The notes under the pieces were generated by a model. That model did not search any database and was not told the DNA's origin. It saw only the letters and a program-made list of their open reading frames with translations. Made by a program: the position numbers and the translations under genes. Shown here piece after piece: positions 42,703 through 53,867 of a stretch of 64,000 bases of DNA. This DNA comes from Phoronis australis (taxonomy: Eukaryota; Phoronida; Phoronidae), in the NCBI GenBank assembly GCA_002633005.1, contig NMRA01000210.1, positions 371,653 through 435,652 of the forward strand. Reading direction: 5' to 3'. Each line of letters begins with the position of its first letter. Within the stretch, counting starts at the first letter, position 1.

Positions 42703-45700
42703 CTGCAACAATAAGAGACGACTGTCAAGACAGATGCGCATCGCGGGGATTACTAAGGGAGCAAGACTTCTATGCTCATGCAGACACTTTTATATGCGCT
42801 AACTGCGAAGCAATACCGAAACTAGTTTACAGTGAAACAACACGTGTATGTGAGATAAATATAGATATATGCATAGTCGTTATCCCCCGTTATCGAGAGC
42901 CCGAGTGGATTTTGGAGAATTATCGCCCGAGGGGCGTTAGCCCTGAGGGTGATAATTCTACAAAATCCACGAGGGCTCTGGATAACGGGGGATAACGACT
43001 GAGAACATGTAATAATCTATTTTTGCCATCATCTGTCACATTCATAGAAATAAATTTCCCAACTTTCACAAGGGGGGCTTAGGAGAAACAGCTGCGGACG
43101 CGAAAAATACAGAAACTGCCGTTTCCGACGCTGTCCATAAATCATTGTCAGTCGTGCTCTTCCCAATACCAATTTTATAACGATTCTTGGAGTGTTTTGG
43201 CCGATAGAGAGGTGGATCCCAAAAAATGATTCGGAAATAATAAAAGTGACCAGTAGATGGTGTAAATTATGTCCTTATGTCCAACTAAAAACGGGAAGGT
43301 GACATCGCCTCTTTACTAGCAACCAGCTATTTGCCAAATTTCGTGAAAATCCGTAAAGGAAACTCGAAAGATGCATATGGAGGAAAACGAAAAAAGAAAA
43401 AAATGCCACCTGGGGGCTCAGCAGTAGTCTGTTCCGTCCGAACGTCGTCGTCATCCGCCGTCACTTTGTGGAAACGCTCTTGCCAAATTTAACAAACATT
43501 CTGCCGAGAGTTTTGGAGATACTGTCGCGTTTCCAAAAAATGCCACAATAGCCGGAGCCGAACGAAAATCATCGTCAGCCGTGCTCTTCCCAGTAGGAGT
43601 ACGTGCCAATTTTTACCTCAGAGGGTTTGGCTAACACTGAGAGAGGCAGACGGCACAAACAAGCTCGACAACGGTAAAAATGGCCACTAGATTTCGAATC
43701 CATTCGAAAATGGGAAGGTAGCGTCGTCTTCTTGTGAGAAAAGCGAGACTACGCAAGATGCCCACAAAATGACGGCCACTGATGTAATCGACTGGTGAGG
43801 TTGGAGAGACGGTGGAATTATGGGATAGAATTCATCGATTATGGGAAAACATTCCCAGTTTCCTGTTTCATAAGTGAACGTTTTTCGCCGCAAGGCGCAA
43901 GTATAAGTTAATGTCATGGTTTTACGTATGGACCGCAAGCCTGGCTTTCAACGCAAAACGTCCCAGTTGGGGAAATATGAAGCACGTTCATTGCCAAGTA
44001 ACCATTGTGAACCAAGGAGTGGGCAAATAACGTTACGGAATTTCGTGGATGTAACTTTTTAGCATGTTAGGCCTATGTGTAACATCTAGCTTGTTTGTGC
44101 ATCACCTCTGCTTTTCCAAGAACGCCTGCAGTTCTAGTAATGCTAATCAGTCTACCACCACTGTACATATACATTGAGGGTCAATATATAATGGTCTGAT
44201 TCTGGTGCACACAGAAGCCACAGGAATGTGTGCAATAAGCTAATGACCAAAACTGGGCAGCTATGGACCATCCCTAGGGATGTCTAGATCACAGCTTTAA
44301 CTCATACAAAAAATTTCTTCACGGAAATTGGTGATAGGCGTCCTACTGTAGAACACAAGAATGAGGTGGTTTCTTACACGGACGGCTCTAAACTGGACAA
44401 TGGCCAGGCAGGTGCTGCAATCTATTTTCCAAGCCTTCTATCCCAGATGCATAAAGCTGGTTTCCCTAGGCAATTTTGCCACGGTGTTCCAGGCTGAGAT
44501 CACCGCAATTGATAGAGCTGCTCAACTGGCACGACTATACAACAACGAGCTGGGTAATAAGCCAATTACCATGTTTTCAGATACCCAAACAGCAATAAAA
44601 GCCCTAAAGAAACCAAGAATCAACTCTTGTTGTCTTAATGCTTGCGTTAATGAGCTTAACAAGCTTGCCTTTGAAAGAACCGGCAATATACACTAGGTCA
44701 GGTCCCAGGTGGGAATTGACGGCAATGAAAATGCAGACTCTTAAAGATAGAAGCCAGCGTTATGCATTGTGTACCTGAACAGGCTATCCCAATATCCTAC
44801 GGAGGCTACAGGATGAGCGTAAGCAACTAAGTACATACCCAGTCAGTAGCATAGCGAGCATCGCTCAACTCCTGCAGAGAAATCAATGAGAATTTTCCCT
44901 ATGAGGTCAAACCAAAAGGTTCAAGAAACCTTCAAAGTTTTGATAGGTTGGGCATAAGACACGTCATTCAAATTTTGACGGGTCACAGTAATGTAGCCCA
45001 ACACATCACTGGGCATATGGGGACCCTAGTGTGACCCGAGTGTGGTACTGACGTTGAAACCCCTAAACACCTGGTAGAGACTTGCCCAGCTTTTTATAGG
45101 CTATTGAGTAAGCTACTGGATGACACTGTTACATGCTTACAACATATAGGGAATGGCAACAAATGGAAAAATTTATCAGTTTTCTTAAAGGAGACAGGCA
45201 GGCTTGAAAATTTTCTTCACGAAGAATTTGTTGATAGAGAACAGGGCTGTCGTGTTTTAGCTCGGGTGTTTTATGCAGTGAGTCCAACATGAGGCCTGCG
45301 CACGTCTGATGCATCGCAAATGACATCAGGCCACCTGCACTCTTTTTTATGTATTCGAGTCTGAAATCGTGTATTGCTAAGTCAAAAAAAGAAATTTCGC
45401 GCCAACATTTTCATTGAAAGTTTTGTCCCCGGGCTAGCTAATCGAAAGGCTCCACTTCCCTTTCTTCGTTAAGGTCGATCAAGTCATGTTTCTATTCACC
45501 GCATCTCCGAAGTTGAACTCAAACTGCAAAGATATTTTTGTCGGAGATCCTCTGTTTTACTTTTCAGCACAAAGTGCAAAGTCGGATTTATGTGGACAGG
45601 GCTTCGTGCATTGACATAACTACCCAAAATAGAAATATAAAACCGCGCCAGACCATTACATTCAAATCTCCACAGCGCGTGGATGAATGTGCCTTAATGC

Positions 45701-48700
45701 TCACGTGGACAGTGTCCACAGTAGGCTTATGTACCTCAATGGTGATTTTTCCGGGTGGCGTCAACCGAAAGGTCATGAGTGAGGGAGGATTACTCAGTGC
45801 TGTAGTCGTGTGGTTGTTGGCAAATGCAGATGTGTTCTTCAGTAAGGTGCTTTGAATGTGTAGTCTACTTTGCCCTACATTGCTCCAGTCGACTGAGCTT
45901 GACGGACCCTAGCCTTGATGCATTGTTGTATACTAAATATATTTTGTCGATAGTCTTCATACATCTAGCTTTGCACCTCTCGAAAGCAGACAAAAACCAA
46001 GTCGAAACTGATTAAGTTTTTCTGAATCTTGCGGACAGTGACGCATAATTTGAGCCATGCTGTTGGCTAAAGTTGCAGGTCTCCAGTCGTATTTCTCGAC
46101 ATCGTTTTGACGAGCTCCAGAATTTGTTGTGACAAGATTTTGTGAATGAGTGGAAGCCATGGCTGAGGAGTCACTGCCGTTAGCAAGGCTTGACCACAGA
46201 CTGCTCCAAGGAGAGTTGGAAGGCTCTTACCTGCTCACTGCCGTTACCAAGGCTTGACCAAAGACTGCTCCAAGGAGAGTTGGAAGGCTTTTACATGCTC
46301 ACTGCCGTTACCAAGGCTTGACCAAAGACTGCTCCAAGGAGAGTTGGAAGGCTTTTACATGCCCACTTCCGTTACCAAGGCTTGACCAAAGACTGCTCCA
46401 AGGAGAGTTGGAAGGCTTTTGCATGCCCACTGCCGTTACCAAGGCTTGACCAAAGTCTGCTCCAAGCACAGTTGGAAGGCTCTTACCTCCTCAAGTTAAA
46501 AATGGAGCTATAATTCCTGTGTATCCATTAGCCCGATGGCTTATAGACCGGGGTCCCGGAGCTGTTTTAGGCAAGAAAATAATTTTCTTTGATTCCACAG
46601 TGCTCTATGGGTATCCTCATGCTTGCAAATGGCCGTCTGGCAGGTTCGCTCTGGTGGGTGTGGTCACGGGAGCCAAGAGAAAGACAATAAAAAATTGAGC
46701 TAAATCAACTTTTCTGGTAACCGCTTCAAACTGCCATAGATACCTCCTACGTAATCCCCAATATCAAACATGGTCACTGCCAGACAATTGAAGTGGTGGG
46801 AAGTATCATCCAGACAGTTATAAATAGGGTAAAAAATTGACCTAGATCAATCCGTGAGGTAACCGCATGAAACCAGTTGCAAAATATTCACCGTAAGCCC
46901 AGATATCACGAATAAAGACAAATATAGTGGTGGGTTAGCCCCGCCAGAAACGCCCAAATGCCCGAGTTGAGCTAGATCAACCCACCAGGTAACTGTTTAA
47001 GTACAAATGCACGATGTTCAGCATCACTGCACATGGCACAACACTAAGACGCTAGACAATTTCAGCGGTGGGGTGCCCCTACCCGACGATTATAAAAAGG
47101 CCTAAAACTAGAGCTAAGTCAACCCAAGAGGTAACCGCATGAAATCAGTTTCAAAATATTCTACGTAAGTCCATGTATCATGAAGTAAATCCTGCAAGAC
47201 AAGTCTAGTGGTGAGTTAGCCCCGCCAGACAACACCAAATATTTGAGTCGAACTAGATTTACCCGCCAGGTAACCATTTGAAACCATTTGCATAATGTCC
47301 AGCAATACTAAGCATGCAACAAAAGGTTCCTTACAGACAATTTCAGCGGTGTGGCAGTTGCATGCAGAGGTTTGGTGGGTGCACAGACGACTTTTTATTG
47401 GACGCCCTTCTCTTTCTACTCAAATGCATCTATCCTAGTAATAATAAAAATAAAAAGGTGAAACATAACCTAGAATATTTATTTTATTCAACTGCAAATC
47501 AGTCACGATTTCCAAAATGATTATACGCAAAGGTTGGATACCCCCTCTCCCATGTGGATGCCCGGGGCCGTCGCTACGATGACTGAGCACCATATACAAC
47601 ATCTATGCATAATCAATTTGAATAGGTTTTATTTGCGCTATGAAGACATAAAGCGAACAGTTCTACTGCCGGCATATCTGTGTCGGGCAAATGAAATGGC
47701 TGTCAATCTAATTAAACTGAAAAGCTTTCACGACTCGTTATTCCTACGAATTGCGAATAACAAGTCCGCAACATGAACAGAGTGTTTTATCAACGTTACA
47801 GCTTTGATAGTTTCCACGCAATCGACCATATGAAGCCAATGTCAGGTGCACTAGAGGTGTTTCCAGCCTTTTTGGCGAACACAATACCAACATAAAAAAA
47901 CAAAAGGAGATTTATCGCTAAAACAATATTCATCTCAATTCCAATGAGCCAAGTTATTCACTGGGCATGCTTTAGTCAACTCCAAAGTGCCGTAATTAAT
48001 CCTTTTCATCGGAGTCGGAATCTTCACTCCATGGTCCTTGGAAATCTACCAGTTCTTCAGGCGAAGTAGGTCTAACTCTAATGATGGTTGCGTTATTCCC
48101 TTGAGTTACTGTTGTTGACTTCTGCATTCGACCTGAACAATATGTCAGGGAGAATAGACCCCTCAAACCAAACTGGCAGAAGCGTGTGAGTTTCAGTTGC
48201 ATGCCAACCATAACCAGTTGGTGTCATTCCATCCCCAGGATATGCTGTCGCGGCACGGGTCCATAGCGCTGGGACGTACTGAGTTCGGCTAATCTTCATC
48301 TGTAGGCTACGAAGACAAAGTGGTAGCAACGCGCAGTCAATTCGTTTTACATTTGCAAGTGGATTCTTCTGAAAGAAAATCAAAAATATAAGCATAGCTG
48401 ACTTTGATGGTAGTTAAACATTATCAGATCGTATAGTTATATTGTTTACGGGTTATCACTACATACCACAGCAACTTCGCAACTCATGTCCATAAGTTTG
48501 ATACGGCCTCGTTAACATCTTTTAACTTGCTTTTTTGCGTACATGTGACACACGAATTCAGTGACTAAGCCGATATGCACATCTCTAAAAGTAGTTAACA
48601 TATTGGTGAACTTTTCATCACTTTCAGAAGTGTCCAAGGGCTTAACTTTGCCTTTCCTGAAAAATAAAGAATGACATACAAGACTAATTCATAATAGAAA

Positions 48701-51700
48701 CATTTTTAATTTAAAGGAGGCAATCATAACACGTTATTTAGACCTCATTTACATGGTAGACGTAATCATAGCCTTGGTACTAAATATATAGCTTTGCACC
48801 GATGTGGGTAAAAAAGTGGTAAGATAATATCTGACACAAAATTAGTGTCATTAAAAATTACAGTCTTCCTTGAGTAAACTAGATTATGTAAGGGTGCTGG
48901 AAAAAATGGCGTTCTACCATTATTCTGCTGCTAAAGTTGTGGAGCGATCTTCTGCATCGGCTTTCGGCGCCATGAAATATTGCGTCAACTATTGGCCAGT
49001 TTCTTTTTTCGCCGATTCTTCAATCAACTGTTGCTCTTTCACAAGGTTGCGTACACGTCACATTAGATTATTTGAATTGGTTTCGCTTCATTATAAGTTT
49101 TTAGAATTTCGATTCCGAAAAAACAAATTTCAGAACAAATTTTGCTGTTGCCAAGCTATCATCATCTCCCGACAGATGTCGCAAAAATTTAGGAAGTGGC
49201 GCGTGCGCGTGACACGAGCGTACTGTTTTCAAAACGACGACATACTTTTCATTGTTAGAAAAGGCGGAGAATTACGCAAGAAAATGACGTTTATTGCATT
49301 GTTTTTCACTTAAACGGCTGTAACGTGCAAGGTGAGTGTCGGTTGATTCCCTGATTTTGCATGCACCCCGTCCGGTCTTTAGCTTTACTTGTTGATACAA
49401 GTTTCGCGGTGAGGTGACGAGCAGAACTACCCTGGCTGTTTGCAATTTCTGGGTCTACGGAAAAAATACACACAGTGGCACCTAGCTGTATTTTGACGGC
49501 AGTCTTCATACAGCTAGCTGGCTGACTAACGTCATCACAGCTAATCAAATTCATTCAATTCTCGCCAACACTGGAATTACCAAAATTTCGATAACATACC
49601 TATAAAAGACAGATGTGTAGTCATATCCAATGAAGGTATGGTATCCAGGCATCGCTCTAGCAAGTCCATATTTGCGCTCTTCAAGAACGTTTGCTATGTT
49701 GGAAATGTTGTTTCCAATCCCACAGTCCATGACAACGTTGGTCGTGCATCGTATTTCTGGCCGCTGCTGTCCAAGTGTCAAGATTACTGAAATATCTGTA
49801 TCTGAAGCCCTGACTATCACATAGCCAATAGGGATATTTGCAACGTGGAACGGAATCAATGTGTCCGCTTCCTCGTGGTCCAATTGGAGATGGGCAAGTT
49901 TTGTCACCATGGTGTGCTGATTATCGTCGGGAAAGAACTGGTACCACTCACCACCGTGGGAAACAAACAAAAATTTTCCACCAAACATACACTAGTTCAT
50001 TCTTGAACGCGGTGTTGCTAAGAAGTGGCTGTGAGCTCTGTCGCATAGTTTAATCTAGCCAGCCAGCTAGCTGTATGAAGACTGTCGTAAAAATACAGCT
50101 AGGTACCACTGTGTGTATTTCTTCCATAGACCCCGAAATTGCACACAGCCAGGGTAGTGCTGCTCGTCACCTCGCCTTGAAACTTGTATCAACACGTAAA
50201 GCTAAAGACCGGACGGGGTGCATGCAAAATCTGAGAATCAACCAACACTCACATTGCTCGTTACGGCCGTTTAAGTGAAAAACAATGCAATAAACGTCAT
50301 TTTCTTGCGTAACTCTCCGCCTTTTCAAACAATGAAAAGTATGTGGTCGTTTTGAAAACAGTACGCTCGTGTCACGCGCACGCACCATTTCCTAAATTTT
50401 GCGACATCTCTCGGGAGATGATGATAGCTTGGCAGCAGCAAAATTTCTTCTGAAATTCGGTTTTTCGGTATCAAAATTCTAAAAGCTTTTAATGAAGTGA
50501 AACCAGTTCTGGTAATTTGTTGTGACGCGTACGCAACCTCGTGAAAGAGCAAGAGTTGATCGAAGAATCGGCGAAAAAAGAAACTGGCCAATAGGTGACG
50601 CAATATTTTATGGCGCCGAAAGCCGTCGCTAAAGATGGCTCCACAACTTTAGCAGCAGAATAACGGTAGAACCCCATTTTTTCCAACAACACGGTGAATT
50701 AATTGAGTTTGCTCAAGGAAGACTGTAGTTTTTAATGACCCTAATTTTGTGTCAGATTTTATCTTACCACTTTTTTACCCACATCGGTGCAAAACTGTAT
50801 ATTTAGTATACAGCTTTGTACCAAGGCTAAGTTTAATCAAGCCCCAGTATGGCATACATGGAATTAAGTTCGCCGCGTCGTTTCCGTTTACTGTCCTTGA
50901 TTGAGTTTTCAAAATACTTGTCTCCGATCAGACCACTGATAACATCGATCGTGCAAGAGATCCGTAAACTGAGCCTATTCTCGTCAGTGAGATGACTGAA
51001 TGTAGAAGTCCGCCATCAAAAACCTTCACGTAGCCCTGTAGAAAGTCTGCAATGGTTTGTTATAGGTTCTGTCTGGAACAATTCAAATTTTTTCAACAAC
51101 CAGACTTTTCGGATTTTACGAGCGCTCCATCACAGTGAGCAAGTGATAACGGATAAGGTGTGACTGGATGTGAAAGAAGCTTTTGGAGGTCGAAGTCTGT
51201 CCTCTCTGCTACAACTAAGATTATGCGTACGAATAAATCTCTGAAGCTCTTTGCTGTTGTCTTGTTTCTCTGTGTGGTCGATGACTTGGTTTTCTTCTAC
51301 ACGCTATCAGCAGCGAAATTTTGGACAGCTGTACGTTTCACTGGTTGCAGAAACCTATTGCTGTCCTTTTCGCATTCGTGTTGGAATTTTTTCTCGCGGA
51401 TCAGCGCACTGATCAGATAGTCTTCGTTGCTTAGGATGCTACTTCGCCAGTTGCGATGTTAACCAGACCAGGTGGAGCATCGTCCGCAAACAGATATTGC
51501 AGAAATTGTCGACTTTCACACTGGGTGTTGCCATTTGTTCGTTGTCTTTTTGATTATTGAAGGACTGCACTGGCTTTTTGCATTCTACCCGATTTCAAGT
51601 CTTGCAAATGTTCTCAGTTCAGTTACAGCCATTGCCCTTTGTGTCATAGAGAGGGAACATCGAGGCATTGCATTCTCAGAGTTGCGGAAAGTCACTATTC

Positions 51701-53867
51701 CTGTCATGCTCGATGCTGCATCCCGGTTAACGGATTGATCCAAAGAGAAGTCAACAGCCGATCTACTGAAGTTCTTCCTCGTACGTCGCACTGGGAACGC
51801 GCGATTTTGCAGCACTTCACGTGATATTGGATCTGCGAATTTCAACTTTTGGTAAAGCAATGTTGCCCAGCTGGCGTATGGCAAAGAATACATCTAGCAT
51901 TGTCGGGAAAACGTTGATATGGCCACTGACATCATTAGTCTTGACGCATCTTTGGAGTTCTCTGTGGGCTCGGTTTACAAGCAAAATGTAGATTGCCCAA
52001 CACCGAGCAGTTTTGCCAAATTTGTCACTTATCACTTTGTGAAATGAAGGTAGATGGCGCGCATATATAACACAGACGACAGCAAAAGTGTCGATTATTC
52101 CTCGTTTTAGCAGTTGCATGAAATGAAGAAGTGGATTTTGGGTAAAATCGGTTCGGAAACAGAGGGACGTAGTTTAGACTGGTAAATTAGGACTGCAAAA
52201 AATGATCGAGATTCGTGCAAACACAATGTGCCATCCGCCACGGACGGGTTTTTATGTTTTGTTTTTAATAGTGACTCATGTGGAGTATTCCGCTATTGTC
52301 GCACAGACTTGTAAGGTCGCTCCAATTTTAGTCATGATGTTTCTGGTTTTCATGCCCTGACGTAAACTTGCGGACAAAAATCTCTCACCTTGTATAGCGA
52401 CCTATGTCGTACGTACTCAATGGATTTATAGAAAATCGAAGTGCCTGGTTCTTCAGCGTGGTGCATATTCAGCGTGAATAGGCTTATGAATTTTGTTTCG
52501 ACTCTCAAAAATTTGTCTTGCGGAGGAACCCCGCTGCTGAAGTTGTCTAGCATCTTACTGTTGTGCCATGTGCAGTGGTGGTGAACATCATGCAATTAGT
52601 TTCAAATGGCTACCTGGTGGGTTGATCTAGCTCAATTCAGGTATTTGGGCGTGTCTGGCGGGGCGGACACACCGCTAGATTTGTCTGACACTATTTATTC
52701 TTGATACATGGGCTTACGGTGTATATTTTGCAATTGGTTTTATGCTGTTACCTCGTGGGCTCAATTTTTAACCCTTTTTGATAATCGTGTGGCAGGGGCA
52801 CCCCATCACTGAAATTGTCTGGCATTTAACTGTTGTACCGTAAGCAGTGATGCTGAACATCGTGCAATTGTACTCAAACGGTTACCTGGTGGGCTGGTCT
52901 ATCTCAACTCGGGTATTTGGGCGTGTCTGGCTGGGCTAACCCACCACTAGATTTGTCTGGCTGTGTTCATTCGTGAAACCTTGACTCATGGTGAATATTT
53001 TGCAACTGCTTTCATCTCATTTCCTCTTGGATTGATCTAGCTCAAATTTTTACCCTATTTATAACAGTCTGGCTGATACTTCACACCACTTCTCTGGTAG
53101 TGACCAATTTTGATACTGTGGATTATGTATTAGGTATCGAAGGCAGTTTTAAGTGGTTACCAGAAAAGTTGATTTAGCTCAATTTTTGAGTGTCATTCTC
53201 TTGGTTCCCCTGACCACATCCAACAGAGTGAACCTGTCAGACGGCCATTTCCAAGCATGAGGATACCCATAGAGCACTGTGGCATCAAAAAATTGGTTAC
53301 CTCTTCATGCCCAAAAAAGCGCTGGGATCCCGGTCTATAATTTTTTATATTGGCAATCAAACTTACCATAGCGCCAACAGATGTGAATGGGTTTTCAATC
53401 GCCTGCCATGCCGTATATTGCATTTTCCGCCAGTTTGAACTAACGTGTTCGGGTTTTTTCTTGTACCACTGCGGCCCCTTAGGCATGAATTTATGTTTCA
53501 TTCTCTTGTTCCATTCGATAAAGTTTTTGCCAGCATTTAAAGGGATTTGACAACAAACGGAAACTTCGCTATCTTGAATATCCCAGAATTCCAGCTCCCT
53601 GTGAATAGCTTCTCCGCAGATTTGCTTTGGTACATGCAACTCTCCTGTGCGATAAAAATCTAGGATGCTTTCAAAGATCGTGGCATTGCGATCGAAGAAG
53701 TATTCTTGTGACGGTTTTGCCACCAAAGATTTTTCAGAGGGCGTGGCTATAGGTTTCATAGTCTTCGCCAAGCGAGACAATCGGGTGTTTTTAAGGTTAA
53801 GTAGAGTGTTTCGAAAAGTCTCAAACCTACGTCCACCGACATTCAGAACTACGTGAACGTCAGCCAT
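41794..53867 (-). CDS. Kv-like voltage-gated K+ channel K2 (two exons)
   Basis: Exons 53867-53367 and 42702-41794 join in phase 0 into 469 aa. The T1 domain shows VVLNVGGRRFETFRNTLL, YFFDRNATIFESIL and an exact H-x5-C-x20-CC zinc motif as in Shab/Shaw/Shal channels. The filter TVGYGD lies at 42031-42048. S4 is LLRVVRVLMIVYQLPLMKVL: R1 and R2 are present, R3 is Met, R4 Tyr, K5 Pro, with one Lys further on. S6 has ALPVAVIGHNF, so the second Pro of PVP is Ala. The S1-S2 loop carries YNATTN (possible glycosylation) in a long extracellular segment. The 10.7-kb intron contains two retro/TE gene relics. Confidence 0.92.
42875..43000. mobile_element. 126-bp palindromic element
   Basis: AGTCGTTATCCCCCGTTATC is mirrored by GATAACGGGGGATAACGACT; inner arms GAGAGCCC/GAGGGCTCT and GTGGATTTT/AAAATCCAC also pair. 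The loop is CGAGGGGCGTTAGCCCTGAGG. No TSD was found. Confidence 0.85.
43060..43700 (-). repeat. Satellite-bearing repeat, minus orientation, degenerate
   Basis: Reverse-strand monomers show the GACGACGACGTTCGGACGG, ACTACTGCTGAGCCCCCAGG and ATCTCCAAAACTC landmarks of the 1-3345 family. About four monomers; head and tail are not evident. It lies in the K2 intron. Confidence 0.65.
43701..44300. other. K2 intron; nothing recognised
   Basis: No exon or known repeat seen. Confidence 0.4.
44344..45300 (+). pseudogene. Non-LTR retrotransposon relic: RNase H and zinc knuckle
   Basis: YTDGS (44375-44389) in one frame and FQAEITAIDRAAQLA with ITMFSDTQTAIKAL in another supply the D-E-D pattern of an RNase H domain. 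A downstream CPEC...H...C knuckle (~45030-45090, PECGTDVETPKHLVETCPAF) is typical of the C-terminus of Jockey/I-like elements. There is at least one frameshift and several stops. It is a dead fragment in the K2 intron. Confidence 0.75.
45301..46164. other. K2 intron; nothing recognised
   Basis: The 105-codon plus frame at 45538-45855 has no domain signature. Confidence 0.4.
46165..46490. repeat. 64-bp tandem repeat, 5 copies
   Basis: TCACTGCCGTTACCAAGGC...GGAGAGTTGGAAGGC recurs at ~46167, 46231, 46295, 46359 and 46423 with few differences. It directly precedes the left end of the 6.8-kb element. Confidence 0.95.
46541..47355 (+). repeat. Left long inverted arm with subterminal repeats
   Basis: Reads as the inverse of 52525-53342. 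It includes GTGCTCTATGGGTATCCTCA (46601-46620), mirrored at ~53260-53280. Confidence 0.8.
47356..47995. other. Interior of the 6.8-kb element, unassigned
   Basis: Short frames without domains between the left arm and the 3' end of the broken gene. Confidence 0.4.
48467..48656 (-). pseudogene. Downstream exon of the same broken gene, in-frame TAA
   Basis: The acceptor TTTATTTTTCAG and donor GTG|GTATGT enclose 190 bp that complete the split Arg codon of the preceding exon: R-KGKVKPLDTSESDEKFTNML. The frame meets one TAA (~48530) and then runs to the donor in phase 0, matching the next exon (acceptor TTTCTTTCAG at 48372). Confidence 0.65.
48770..49527 (+). repeat. Inner inverted repeat, left arm (~758 bp)
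   Basis: Begins AGCCTTGGTAC and contains GCACCGATGTGGGTAAAAAA and AAAATGGCGTTCTACC. It pairs with 50057-50829. Confidence 0.9.
49600..49994 (-). pseudogene. Exon with HEEADT/SDTD/GYDY acidic motifs
   Basis: Open from ~49994 to the donor FYAG|GTATGT at 49600/49599, after a possible acceptor GAACTAG. It contains KFLFVSHGGEWYQF, HEEADT, RASDTDISVIL and PGYHTFIGYDYTSVFYR. This exon alone is uninterrupted and sits inside the loop of the inner 760-bp inverted repeat. Confidence 0.7.
50057..50829 (-). repeat. Inner inverted repeat, right arm (~773 bp)
   Basis: Mirror of the left arm with scattered substitutions. The inner edge CAGCTAGCTGTATGAAGACT mirrors AGTCTTCATACAGCTAGCTG. The loop of 529 bp holds the nuclease-like exon. 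Confidence 0.9.
52525..53342 (-). repeat. Right long inverted arm, ending 24 bp inside the K2 intron
   Basis: Mirror of the left arm. Repeats of GGTTACCTGGTGGG, GGTATTTGGGCGTGTCTGG and GCAATTG at ~52605 and ~52875 mark the subterminal units. Confidence 0.8.
53367..53867 (-). CDS. K2 exon 1 (T1 tetramerisation domain)
   Basis: MADVHVVLNVGG starts at 53867; the donor GCTATG|GTAAGT at 53367/53366 is phase 0. It encodes 167 residues. The open frame continues into the intron and into the terminal inverted repeat of the 6.8-kb element, which begins only ~24 bp past the donor. Confidence 0.92.

Larger units (their letters stand above)
47996..52130 (-). pseudogene. Broken multi-exon TE-borne gene, putative FEN/PIN-like nuclease family
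   Basis: Minus-strand pieces in order: SDKFGKTARCWAIYILL (~52030); FSRSAVDFSLDQSVNRDAAS (~51750); RFLQPVKRTAVQNFAA and RDLF...LSHPVTPYPLSLAHCDG (~51340-51140); VFDGGLLHSVISL (~51010); KYFENSIKDSKRKRRG (~50890); HEEADT (~49875), RASDTDISVIL (~49800), GYDYTSVFYR (49628-49600); an exon starting KGKVKPLDTSESDEKF; and ISRTQYVPALWTRA...PTGYGW with acidic end SDSDEKD. From memory this order matches a widespread, usually unannotated animal TE-protein family. Asp/Glu motifs (FDGG, EEAD, SDTD, GYDY) parallel FEN1/XPG-type PIN catalytic acids (inference). At least two frameshifts and two stops (TAA ~48530, TAG ~51300) break it. Confidence 0.65.
46541..53342 (-). mobile_element. ~6.8-kb inverted-repeat element in the K2 intron
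   Basis: Inverted arms of ~815 bp (46541-47355 and 52525-53342) have outer ends TATAGACCGGGGTCCCGG and CCGGGATCCCGGTC-like TCCCGGTCTATA. The arms contain ~270-bp subterminal tandem units (GGTAACCGCATGAAA at ~46858 and ~47131; CGCCAGAAACGCCCAAAT). Between them lies a broken minus-strand multi-exon gene with nuclease-like motifs. The superfamily is not identified. A TSD could not be settled. Confidence 0.7.

Noticed and set aside
46165-46490. Regularly spaced repeats as a CRISPR-like array
   Set aside because: Units are contiguous 64-bp repeats with no unique spacers, in a eukaryotic genome.
49551-49599. C-terminal extension of the nuclease-like exon (VIEILVIPVLARIE)
   Set aside because: A good donor (AG|GTATGT) ends the exon at 49600 and the next exon continues the family sequence.
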